Positions 54,701-64,000 of a DNA stretch of 64,000 nt are shown piece after piece. The notes under the pieces are model-generated. The model saw nothing but the letters and a program-made list of their open reading frames with translations, was not told where the DNA came from and searched no databases. Position 1 is the first letter of the stretch. Each line of letters starts with the position of its first letter. Source of the stretch: Strigamia acuminata (lineage: Eukaryota > Arthropoda > Chilopoda > Geophilomorpha > Linotaeniidae); contig OX442321.1 of NCBI GenBank assembly GCA_949358305.1, forward strand, positions 2,939,605-3,003,604, in the 5' to 3' direction. The position numbers were made by a program, and so were the translations under genes.

Positions 54701-57700
54701 CATAGCTTCCACATTGGCTGATTTCTTCAAGAAGAAAGGAATCAAGCATCAATTCACGACTGCATATGCGCCATCTAGTAATGGGATTTCTGAGCGGGCG
54801 AACCGCACTATTATGGAAGCAGCGAGGACCATGCTTTTGGAGTCAAAACTGCCGAAAGTATTTTGGGCTGAAGGAGTTCACGCTGCTGTACATAGTAGAA
54901 ATTATTGCAAGACATCAGTACATAATAAGAGCCCGGAGGAGATTTGGACAAATCGTGTGCCGACAGTAAAATACTTAAAACGATTCGGTTGCGTCGCACA
55001 CATTTTGAAGCCAAAATTTCAACAATCGAAACTTGATTCCAAAACAGAGAAGGGAATATTTGTCGGTTATTCGCAGCACAGGAAGGCGTATAGAATATTT
55101 ATTCCCGAAACAGAAACCGTGAAGGAAGTACGCAATGTTGTCTTTGAAGAGGACAAATTAGGTTTTCATCTATTATCCCCAGACAAGGAATGCGGAGGAA
55201 CAGAGATGAATATCGGACCTCCACTTTCACATAAAGATGACATTGCCACTGCCTCAGAAGACGAAGCGGACGATAATGAATCATTTGGGTCAGCGCCGGA
55301 CTTCTTTGCCTCGAGCTCAGAGGAGTATGTAGAACATGAATCGGAGTTAGAGGATTACGAGGAGTCAGAATCGTCGTCAGAACCGGAGGAAGAAGAGCAA
55401 CAGAAGCCTAAAAGGGGTCGTCCAAAAGGAACGACAAAAGCGGTTTTGCAGCAACGAAAACAGACAATTTCCGACAATCAAGCAGGCCCATCTAGATTAC
55501 GTCGTTCCAAAAGAGCAGAAGAAGAGAGAAAGCGAAAATTGTCAGAACCCAACCCCACAACCACCCCAGGGTTGAGACGTTCGAAGAGAAAAAGGGGCAA
55601 CAAAGGACATAAACACACAGCATACAGAGCAGAAATTCTTGTTCCTTCCACTTACCAAGAAGCTATGCAATCTCCACAAAAGGAACAATGGATAGCTGCT
55701 ATGGACAGCGAAATGGGATCCATGGCACAGCATGAAGTTTGGGAAGTCGTGGACCTACCGAAGGGAGCAAAACCGGTTAAATGTAAATGGGTTTACCGAG
55801 CTAAACCCGACAAGAGTGGGAAAATAGAAACATACAAAGCTCGTTTAGTAGCTTGTGGATATTCCCAAAAACCTGGCACTGACTATCACGAAACTTACGC
55901 GCCAGTCATACGAATGGAAACGTTGAGAATGTTAATTAACATCGGCGCAAAGATGGGAATTACACTGGAACAAGACGATGTGAAAACTGCCTATCTCCAC
56001 GGCAAGTTAAAGGAAACCATTTATATGAACGAGCCGTTGGGATATTCAAGTAACAAGAAAGGAAAGACATGCCACCTTCTAAAAAGCATCTATGGCCTGA
56101 AACAGAGTGGACTCTGTTGGCATAAGAAGATGAAAAAAGAACTAAAAAAGGTGGGATTCAAACAGTCGTTGTGCGACCCATGCTTATTTATCTTAAGAAG
56201 GGGAACGGATTTCCTTTACTTAGGACTTTATGTGGACGACATCGTTACTTTGGCCTCAACACCAGAGTTCAAAAAGCACATTATGGGCCAGTTATCGAAG
56301 AAAATCGAACTCGTCCATCTTGGCGAACTATCATTTATACTTGGCATAGAGGTCGACCAGCGTGACGATGGTATCTTCCTGAGTCAATGCAAGTACATAA
56401 AGAAATTGTTACACAAGTATGGTTTGGAAGATTGCAACCCAGCGATCACGCCGTTGGATCCAAATCAAAAGTTGGATGTTTTTCAAGATAGCCCACAAGT
56501 CAACCCAACTTTCTATCAGGAGTTGATAGGATCTGTGATGTATTTATCAACGGGGACCGGATGTGAGCTTTGCCGTTAGCGCCTTGTCTCAATTTAATAA
56601 AGACCCAAGGAAAATACATCTACAGGCGATCAAACGCGTAATCCGCTATATCAAAGGGACGGCAGGGCGTGGATTGCTGTATCGAAGAGAAGAAGGAGAT
56701 GTTTGTTCTCATGCAGATGCATCGTGGGACACAGGAAAAGATGCGAAATCTTTTTCTGGTTACGTCATCAAACACGGCACCAGCCTGATAAACTGGAGGA
56801 GTACGAAGCAACGCACAGTAGCTCTTTCAGCCACGGAAAGTGAGCTCAATGCCATCACCGAGGCATTGAAGGAGTTAATATGGACGGACTATTTGCTGTT
56901 AGAACTTCACAAAGAAACAACTGACAACCGGAAGAAAACGCTATACAACGATAATACTGGTGCAATTCAACTTCTAAAAGGGGCGGCACAAAAACTAAGT
57001 ACCAAACTCCTTAATCGGAAGTTCCATTACGTAAAAGAGGAGTTGAAAAGTCATGGCATCAAGTTAATTCACATTCCCAGCGAGAAGATGCAAGCGGATT
57101 TTCTAACCAAAGCGTTAACGAAGCCAAAAATTGACAGATGTTTAGAAGACTTACAGCTAATATAAGGTTAAACATTATAAAATCAAATAGTGTTTATATA
57201 AGATTTATTGCTTAAAAAATCGGAGGAGAATTGTGGTGATTTTTTATGTAATAGTGTATGTTTATTTTGTGATTAATTTGTAACAATTAACGCCAGAGGG
57301 TATCGGTTTTATGTAGATACTCTCGACGTCACCTGTATCGTATATCTCGCACTAAGCGACCTTGTCAAAGCCACGACAAGTACGTCGTTAATAAATACGG
57401 CAATAATCGTTTCTGTTTCAACAACTGGTCTCTTCTTTGTTCAACCACACGAAACTCCAACAAACATTTCTTAATTCTTTTACCGACACTTAGTGGTGTT
57501 TTTCAGAGAATTTTCAATGCAGTTTTTCTCACACTCGTTTACGACTTCATTGGTGTCGCATGGCTTTTTTGTGCGATTCAGACTTTTAAACTGGAACAAA
57601 ATATTATAATTGATTTATTTTTTATCGGACAAAAAGTTATATAAACTACGGACTCTTTTTGCTGCAAAACCATATGTAACATAATTTCTAGATAAAGCAG

Positions 57701-59011
57701 GCTTATATCCGGCTGATATTTTGTAAGTGATGTCATCTTCGTCATTGTGCAGCATATACTAATTTAAATCGGAGAAGAAACAATTATTAAAATTGTAATT
57801 TTAATTGAATTATTCCATTCTTACTAAGCTCATGATTTCTGGCGAACAAAATGGCAATTTTTCATTGAACACGAACATAAACGACAAATCATGTTTTTGG
57901 AAACGAACAAGATTTTCTAAAAAATTATTCCAAAAGTGAAATTATAGATTTATTTTTCAACACTTACTGTAAGAATACGTGTGGCATGTGCCTAATACAG
58001 TTTTGGTGTCAGTTTTGACCGAAAACAAAGACGAGTTACTCGATGTAACTCCTCTGCGTCTCTAATAAATAGAAAAATGATTTTTTTTAAGTTGTTAACT
58101 CTAGCATTCGCAATACAGTCAAAACTCTTTATTACGAATCGCAAGGGACCTAAAATATCGATTCGTTATAACGAGAGTTCGTTAAAACGAATTAGCTAAA
58201 AAAAATTAAATTTCATCATAAACAACATTATTTATTCATAAACATGCAAGTTTCATGCTAATTTTATCCCGATTCTTTAAAATTGTTGAAATTGTACTTG
58301 TAGAGCTGGACAAATTAAACTTATCTCCTATGATGCAATTGATGGCTTCTTGCTGTTGGTGTTATATCGATAATTCGTTATGTCGCAATTCGTTATAAAG
58401 AGTTTCGATTGTATAGTTTTCTTTACCTCATATTTAAAGACCGAGTGCAATGTTCCATTGAAGGACATGAGGCTCCATAAGGTAAAGATATTAGGAGTAT
58501 CGTCAAGAAATGCGAAAGAAGAAATGTCACAAAAATCTGTCACATTTCTTTGAATCGCTTTTTTGCGTTTCATAGGAACCAAAGGAATGGAGTTGTTGAA
58601 GTGAGGACACAGAGTTATTGATGGAAACTTGACGGATGAATTGCGAATTAAACTCACTTTGGTCTCAATCGGTCCAGATAAAAAGTGGCTGAATCGCTCG
58701 TAAATTTGAAAGGAACAAGTGAGTACACTGAACGAAATGACTAGAAAGCGCAGGAAAAGACCAGCAAAGCCTTTGTTCGAGCTTGTAATTTCATTGTTGA
58801 ACGCAGTCACTCGACCACGTTTGTTCTTGTACTTAACCATTTTGGTTTTGATATTTGAATTTTGTTTCCTCGGGACCCCTGCAAATGTAACGGAGCTTTA
58901 AAATGAGTACAACGGAGCTTATCTTATCTGTATACAGTTTTTCCGAGTGGGATTGGTGCGATGTGTGCGGTAAACTTGTTGTGTGCGGTAAACTTGTTGT
59001 GTGGTGAACAT
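51785..59011 (-). CDS. DEG/ENaC sodium channel subunit, intact 7-exon gene (ppk-6, 439 aa) with copia B in intron 6
   Basis: Exons: 58936-59011, 58427-58878, 57968-58061, 57825-57916, 57654-57758, 57484-57590 and 51785-52178. All phases join, 440 codons with stop. It is the most diverged copy. Exon 1 carries an 18-bp tandem duplication (TTQQVYR-type). Exon 2 has TM1, 'FPSITLCP' and a strong phase-0 donor GTAAAG, which fixes the donor position for the whole array. Exon 3 has 'LGTCHTY'; exon 7 has 'EKCNCPNVCD', 'GGNLGLFLGLS' and TM2. Intron 2 holds a MITE, and intron 6 holds a whole copia element with 5' and 3' splice sites unharmed. Expression in spite of the 5.2-kb insert is unproven. Confidence 0.85.
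52231..52461 (+). repeat. Copia B 5' LTR (231 bp)
   Basis: Direct repeat of 57232-57462. It contains 'taataaat' near its 3' part, a possible poly(A) signal. Confidence 0.95.
52463..52480 (+). other. Copia B primer binding site (tRNA-iMet type)
   Basis: TGGTAGCAGAGGGTGGTT differs from the exact initiator-Met complement by one G, which still pairs by wobble. Confidence 0.75.
52481..53012 (+). other. Copia B leader
   Basis: Untranslated region before the gag-pol ATG. Short ORFs here show no domain. Confidence 0.5.
53013..57165 (+). pseudogene. Copia B gag-pol polyprotein with one frameshift in RNase H
   Basis: ATG 53013. Domains: UBN2-type gag, CCHC knuckle (near 53690-53735), protease 'LLDSGASSHM' (near 53910), HHCC ('LWHKRLAHVNH' near 54297, 'CEAC' near 54400), and integrase DDE with D in 'LHLDLMG' (near 54490), D in 'RSDNGGEF' (near 54680) and E in 'GISERANR' (near 54790). 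Then come an acidic linker, an AT-hook ('PKRGRPKG', 55407-55430), basic NLS-like runs and RT with YVDD (near 56230). At about 56553-56560 the frame shifts: 'STGT' is followed by off-frame residues and a stop at 56579, while RNase H continues in another frame from about 56560 to 57165. The pattern fits a small net deletion of about 4 nt. Everything else is intact. Confidence 0.92.
57232..57462 (+). repeat. Copia B 3' LTR (231 bp)
   Basis: Same as the 5' LTR; preceded by a purine-rich 'cggaggagaat'. Confidence 0.95.
58116..58411. mobile_element. Tigger/pogo-like MITE in intron 2 of ppk-6
   Basis: Ends CAGTCAAAACTCTTTATTACGA and the inverse TTCGTTATAAAGAGTTTCGATTG, flanked by TA on both sides. 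The end pattern CAGT..AACTC..TATAACGA is typical of pogo/Tigger-type elements. No ORF. Confidence 0.75.
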
Positions 59012-59919
59012 GATGTATTGAAGTCAATCACGTGAAACTCTGTAAAAGTATGAAAATCAATTAGTTGAAGATTCAATTTTAGTTAGTAAATAGTTTGTCA
59101 CAGGTCTGATTTTTGGTAGGCTGTGAATATATCCGCAAAGAATTGACAGTAGGCGCATTCAATAACTTCTCGTCTAAATTTTCGTCTCGCACAAATTATT
59201 AGACGAAAAGCCGCGTTTCTGAATGCAATCGTTTATTTAGCAAATAAATCTATTTCTAACAAATACAGTAATTTTTTAATTGTGTTGTGCTGCATACCTG
59301 CAATTGATGTTTTTGATGCACCAAGTTGTTAGCTTAGAAATTATTAATCCCCTTTGTGGTACTATTTGGACTGTAATAGTGTTAAAACTGTTCAAAATTG
59401 AGGACCGCTTTCTGATGGTCTTGGCACACCTATTGGTGTTGGAACTGTTGTTGTTTTCTAGCTGTTACTAATGATTGATAAATTTGTTTTCTTCACCTTT
59501 GTCAGCAATGAGTTTTGCCAAGCAATTTGCCTCCAATTATTTAGCAGGCAATTTAATTCTTTTCCATTTATTTTTCAGCCTTAATTTAAAATTAATTCGT
59601 GGGTTTCATCTGGACAACAAGAGACACGCACAAGGCCAATCAAAATGGTGGGAGTATTGATTCGCATTTCAAAATGAGTTATTTCGCGCATGCGCAGCCG
59701 AAGGAACTCACTCATTCTCGGACCTCAGGATCACTTCACGTCATCCAACCGCACAGATAAATCAAACAAACACCTAAATTAAACTTTTAATTTGGAAATA
59801 TTTTTTTTTATACTATACTCCGTAATAAATTAATTTTTATATTTCATGAAAAGGTGTGGCTAAAAATTTAATCCGGAATAGAATATTTACAAATTTACAA
59901 ATTTACAAATTTTAATTAA
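59012..59919. other. Spacer upstream of ppk-6, no supported gene
   Basis: Contains diverged versions of the shared upstream block: 'ttttctagctgttactaatg', and 'ggacaacaagagacacgcacaaggccaatcaaaatg' parallel to 45040-45093. An imperfect inverted pair at 59153-59235 ('gcgcattcaataact', 'tttctgaatgcaatcg') may be a small decayed MITE. Confidence 0.4.
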
Positions 59920-60353
59920 CCCTTCAAACTCTGAGATGGGTCATTTTGTGACACCGTTTTAAAAAAATCATTATTTTTATAAAAAATAATTTTTTTTTCT
60001 CTCTGATTTTTGCTGACTATTCCTTTGAAACATCACTAGACACTATACCATAGTTGAAATTTTTTTAATTTTTTAAGTTTTTCTATAATTACAACTCAAA
60101 GTTTAACCGGGTCAAATAAGACCCATCTTAGGAGTCCAAAGGAAATAAATCGTGATCATCAGCAGGCTCCGCTAATGTCAATCATTGCCACCAGCTGTTG
60201 CGGTGGCCATCTTTGTTGTTGTCAAAAACACACGTGTTGGCCAAATTCCTTCGGAATTCCCTAAAACCCGGATTTTGCGCATGCGCAGAATCTGGGTCAA
60301 AAAATGCCCATCTTAGGGAGAGAGGGGAGACCAATACTTTCGGGTTGGAAGGG
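59920..60353. mobile_element. piggyBac-like MITE with TTAA target duplication
   Basis: TTAA (59916-59919) then CCCTTCAAACTC...; right end ...GGGTTGGAAGGG then TTAA (60354-60357). TTAA target and CCCTT/AAGGG ends fit the piggyBac superfamily. About 434 bp, no transposase. The inner motif 'gacccatcttagg'/'gatgggtca' repeats. Confidence 0.7.
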
Positions 60354-61510
60354 TTAAGAGAGAGAGACCACCGTAGAGAGAGGTCCCGAGGAAGAGTGCT
60401 TAGTCTCAGCCTCGACAGGTGCACGTGTTAAGGAGGAGCCAGCAAGAGCAGTCATGCCCGCTGCTGACTCTGCTCTCCTCCCCATTCACCACTGCGACGC
60501 TCAGTAGTGTTGTGATGGGTCCACTACAGCCTTCATAAGCGGTTACATGGATCGTACAGGTAAGTACGATAGAATGGTAATGTTTCACCGACCACGTCAT
60601 ACATGGGACTCTGGCCCTGTGTGTGACTGGTCGGTTGCCGGTTGGTCGTGCCTTTGCGGCACTGCCAACACGCGGGTGATGGGAGTCTCCAACCGCTAAA
60701 GGCCATCAACCAACAATCTGGGGTCTCTTATCATTATTACGTGAGTATGCGTCCCAAACCATGGTAACCAGTCCCCAGGCTGCCATGGCAGAGACTATAC
60801 CAGTCATAAACTTGATACCGGTTTGACTTGAGGTTGGGAAGATGTGCATTGGGTCTGCATGACACTTGGTTATAATGGCATTGGGTCAACAGGCATTTTA
60901 CAGTGGATTGATTGCAGTAGGTGCATTCGAAAAGTCATCAGAACGAGTGTAAATGTGTTTACACTCGTTTTCACACGACATTTGCAAGAATTAATTTGTG
61001 TACCGTAAATGTCATGCAAACTGGTTAAACGGAAACGACCTGCAAGCTACATTTAAATCTCCGTTCAACGATTTTTCTCGTTCAAATCGGGTCTTGGTGG
61101 CAGCCATCTTGGATTTTCGTTAGATCGGTTGCAACAATTTATGTTTGTGCGATTGAATGTGGCCGATGTTCGGCTGCATTTGTGCGATCGAATGCTGCCG
61201 GTGTTCGGCCGCGTTTGTGCGATTGAATGCGGCAGTAGTTATAGAGTGTCGATAGCGCCGGTAGTTGGTGCTATAATCCCAGCCAATGGGAGGACAGGAT
61301 TATAGATCCAAAAGTTGGAGGTATAAATCCAACCAATGAGAGGACAGGATTATCTGAACACGCCGATGGTACGCGAATTCCTGTACTAATTGTATAGTCG
61401 AGTAAATATGAATCAAAATCCTAAAAAGTAAAAAACAAATTTCAGCTCATCTATAATAGGAAAATTTAAACCAGTCTTATTCAAACTTATTTAGGAGAAA
61501 ATTCCTGAAT
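60354..61510. other. No gene recognised
   Basis: GC-richer than its surroundings around 60400-60850. A short repeat pair occurs near 61270-61355 ('ccaatgggaggacaggattat', 'ccaatgagaggacaggattat'). Confidence 0.4.
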
Positions 61511-61680
61511 TCATATGCAATATTCAATTCATTATGCAAAGCTCGTCAATTCATTATGCAAAGCTTGTCAATTCATTATGCAAACTTCGTCAATTCGTAT
61601 GGAAAATTAATCAATTCGTATACAAAATTAATCAATTCATATAGAAAATTAATCAATTCGTATGGAAAATTAATCAATTT
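61511..61680. repeat. Tandem repeat, about 22-bp unit, about eight copies
   Basis: Units such as 'tcaattcattatgcaaagctcg' grade into 'tcaattcgtatggaaaattaa'. Two sub-types lie in separate halves. Confidence 0.85.
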
Positions 61681-62247
61681 GATCCCAATATTGAATGTCA
61701 TTATAGAAGTAATGGAAAATGTCACATAAAATAAAATCCTGATCATTGAGATGTAGAAAATAGAGTATACAGTAAAGCTTGCAAATCCCTTACAAAAAAT
61801 TGCTATTTACCTGTATGCTTTTAACCTTCCCATAGCCATGGCTAATACTACACATGTGCAGCCATGGTCGGTCATTTCTGCCTTCTTTTCAAAAATCCTT
61901 CTGCACATGTGCACAATCACATTTTTCCTGGTGCAATCGCATGTTTCCTGGCAAAAGCACATGTTTTAAGACTAATTTTAATACGCCACCTAGTGCAAAA
62001 AGATGGCAAAGCGGTGTACAGCGCTCCCATTAAGGGTGTTTTATGTTATAAATATTAAATTATCTTAATAATAATTGAAAAACAATTCGTATTTAGACAT
62101 TATAAAATAAGAAAAAAAAGTTTTTGAGGAATAAAAGTTAACCTCATTAATTAATTTTCAGGAAAAAACGAATTACAGTGATTTTTCCACTTCTGTAATT
62201 TTTTTGACCCACCATGGCTATGGAAAGGTTAATATTATTCATGAATA
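61681..62247. other. No gene recognised
   Basis: AT-rich, no ORF with a recognisable domain. Confidence 0.4.
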
Positions 62248-64000
62248 TGTCCATTCATCATCTCTACCTTTCCACCTCCACTCATCATCTCCACCTTTCC
62301 ACCTCCATTCATCGTCTCCACCTCCATTCATCCTCTCCACCCTTCCACCTCCATTCATCCTCGTCACCTTTCCACCTCCACTCATCGTCTCCACCTTTCC
62401 ACCTCCATTCATCCTCTCCACCCTTCCACCTCCATTCATCCTCGTCACCTTTCCACCTCCATTCAGCGTCTCCACCTCCATTCATCCTCTCCACCCTTCC
62501 ACCTCCATTCATCCTTGTCACCTTTCCACCTCCACTCATCGTCTCCACCTTTCCACCTCCATTCATCGTCTCCACCTCCATTCATCCTCTCCACCCTTCC
62601 ACCTCCATTCATCCTCGTCATCTTTCCACCTCCATTCATCGTCTCCACCTCCATTCATCCTCTCCACTCTTTCACCTCCATTCATCCTCGTCACCTTTCC
62701 ACCTCCACTCATCGTCTCCACCTCCATTCATCCTCTCCACCCTTTCACCTCCATTCATCCTCGTCACCTTTCCACCTCCATTCATCGTCTCCACCTCCAT
62801 TCATCCTCTCCACCCTTCCACCTCCATTCATCCTCGTCACCTTTCCACCTCCACTCATCGTCTCCACCTCCATTCGTCCTCTCCACCCTTTCACCTCCAT
62901 TCATCCTCGTCACCTTTCCACCTCCATTCATCGTCTTCACCTCCATTCATCCTCTCCACCCTTCCACCTCCATTCATCCTCGTCACCTTTCCACCTCCAT
63001 TCATCGTCTCCACCTCCATTCGTCCTCTCCACCCTTTCACCTCCATTCATCCTCGTCACCTTTCCACCTCCATTCATCCTCTCCACCCTTCCACCTCCAT
63101 TCATCCTCGTCACCTTTCCACCTCCATTCATCGTCTCCACCTCCATTCGTCCTCTCCACCCTTTCACCTCCATTCATCCTCGTCACCTTTCCACCTCCAT
63201 TCAGCGTCTCCACCTCCATTCATCCTCTCCACCCTTCCACCTCCATTCATCCTTGTCACCTTTCCACCTCCACTCATCGTCTCCACCTTTCCACCTCCAT
63301 TCATCGTCTCCACCTCCATTCATCCTCTCCACCCTTCCACCTCCATTCATCCTCGTCATCTTTCCACCTCCATTCATCGTCTCCACCTCCATTCATCCTC
63401 TCCACTCTTTCACCTCCATTCATCCTCGTCACCTTTCCACCTCCACTCATCGTCTCCACCTCCATTCATCCTCTCCACCCTTTCACCTCCATTCATCCTC
63501 GTCACCTTTCCACCTCCATTCATCGTCTCCACCTCCATTCATCCTCTCCACCCTTCCACCTCCATTCATCCTCGTCACCTTTCCACCTCCACTCATCGTC
63601 TCCACCTCCATTCGTCCTCTCCACCCTTTCACCTCCATTCATCCTCGTCACCTTTCCACCTCCATTCATCGTCTTCACCTCCATTCATCCTCTCCACCCT
63701 TCCACCTCCATTCATCCTCGTCACCTTTCCACCTCCATTCATCGTCTCCACCTCCATTCGTCCTCTCCACTCTTTCACCTCCATTCATCCTCGTCACCTT
63801 TTCACCTCCATTCATCGTCTCCACCTCCATTCATCCTCTCCTCCCTTCCACCTCCATTCATCCTCGTCACCTTTCCACCTCCATTCATCCTCGTCACCTT
63901 TTCACCTCCATTCATCGTCTCCACCTCCATTCATCCTCTCCTCCCTTCCACCTCCATTCATCCTCGTCACCTTTCCACCTCCATTCATCGTCTTCACCTC
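62248..64000. repeat. Pyrimidine-rich satellite, runs off the window; higher-order period about 738 bp
   Basis: Built from sub-units of about 18-24 bp of the form 'ccacctccattcatcgtct', 'ccacctccattcatcctct' and 'cacctttccacctccactc'. A block with private variants ('cattcagcg', 'catccttgtc', 'cctcgtcatctttcc') at about 62463 recurs at about 63201. The block is an exact or nearly exact copy over most of its length. Strong strand asymmetry: plus strand mostly C/T. Minus-strand ORFs of 60-90 codons are by-products. Confidence 0.93.

Larger units (their letters stand above)
52231..57462 (+). mobile_element. Ty1/copia-type LTR retrotransposon (copia B), complete ends
   Basis: LTRs of 231 bp (TGTGGTGATT...CCAACA), identical by eye, with 5-bp target duplication AACAT (52226-52230 and 57463-57467). 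A tRNA-iMet-type primer site follows the left LTR. It is inserted antisense in intron 6 of ppk-6. Only one coding lesion was seen, so the insertion is recent. Confidence 0.95.

Noticed and set aside
62239-63392. Minus-strand ORFs rich in MNGGG/DEWRWKG
   Set aside because: Products of the satellite repeat; no start context and no conservation beyond the repeat.
62248-64000. CRISPR-like or protein-coding tandem array
   Set aside because: Eukaryotic context, no unique spacers and no stable reading frame; it is a satellite.

Overview
The window is an animal genome segment, most probably arthropod. It has short introns with standard GT-AG sites, a tandem cluster of DEG/ENaC (pickpocket/ASIC-type) sodium-channel genes, and dense, often nested transposable elements. 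One 200-N block (14739-14938) marks an assembly gap.

Layout. 1-2783: no gene; a degenerate tandem repeat, then an unusual run of short unrelated hairpins. 2784-30472: a nest of LTR retrotransposons. Gypsy copy 1 (+, 5'-truncated in gag) keeps gag, pol, a third spliced ORF of unknown function (ORF3) and its 3' LTR. A complete Ty1/copia element (copia A, 11375-18077, TSD CAAAC, tRNA-iMet primer site) has inserted into its ORF3. Gypsy copy 2 (-) lies tail-to-tail with copy 1; it keeps its 5' LTR and a full gag but has a 317-bp pol deletion and a truncated ORF3. Its 5' LTR sits inside an exon of a channel gene (ppk-1 remnant).

30473-59011: the channel array, mostly on the minus strand. I resolved a 7-exon gene structure from repeated, phase-consistent splice sites. 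ppk-2 (33801-35469, 429 aa) and ppk-6 (51785-59011, 439 aa) look intact. ppk-3 is in frame but lacks a GT donor after exon 2. ppk-4, ppk-5 and a plus-strand copy at 48985-50060 are broken. Intron 1 of ppk-3 carries a 4.8-kb fold-back element with 446-bp arms that have tRNA-like Pol III boxes, and one arm is split by a complete PIF/Harbinger transposon (transposase plus SANT/Myb-like partner). Intron 6 of ppk-6 carries a second Ty1/copia element (copia B, TSD AACAT). Several MITEs and a hAT (ZMYM1-like) remnant fill the spacers.

59012-64000: no gene; a piggyBac-like MITE, a 22-bp tandem repeat and a pyrimidine-rich satellite running off the right edge, with a higher-order period of about 738 bp.

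Most notable: a methyl-CpG-binding-domain-like module inside copia A pol between the integrase and reverse transcriptase regions; a textbook -1 frameshift signal at the gypsy gag-pol junction; and the spliced, non-env-like ORF3 in both gypsy copies. Names ppk-1 to ppk-6 are local labels only.
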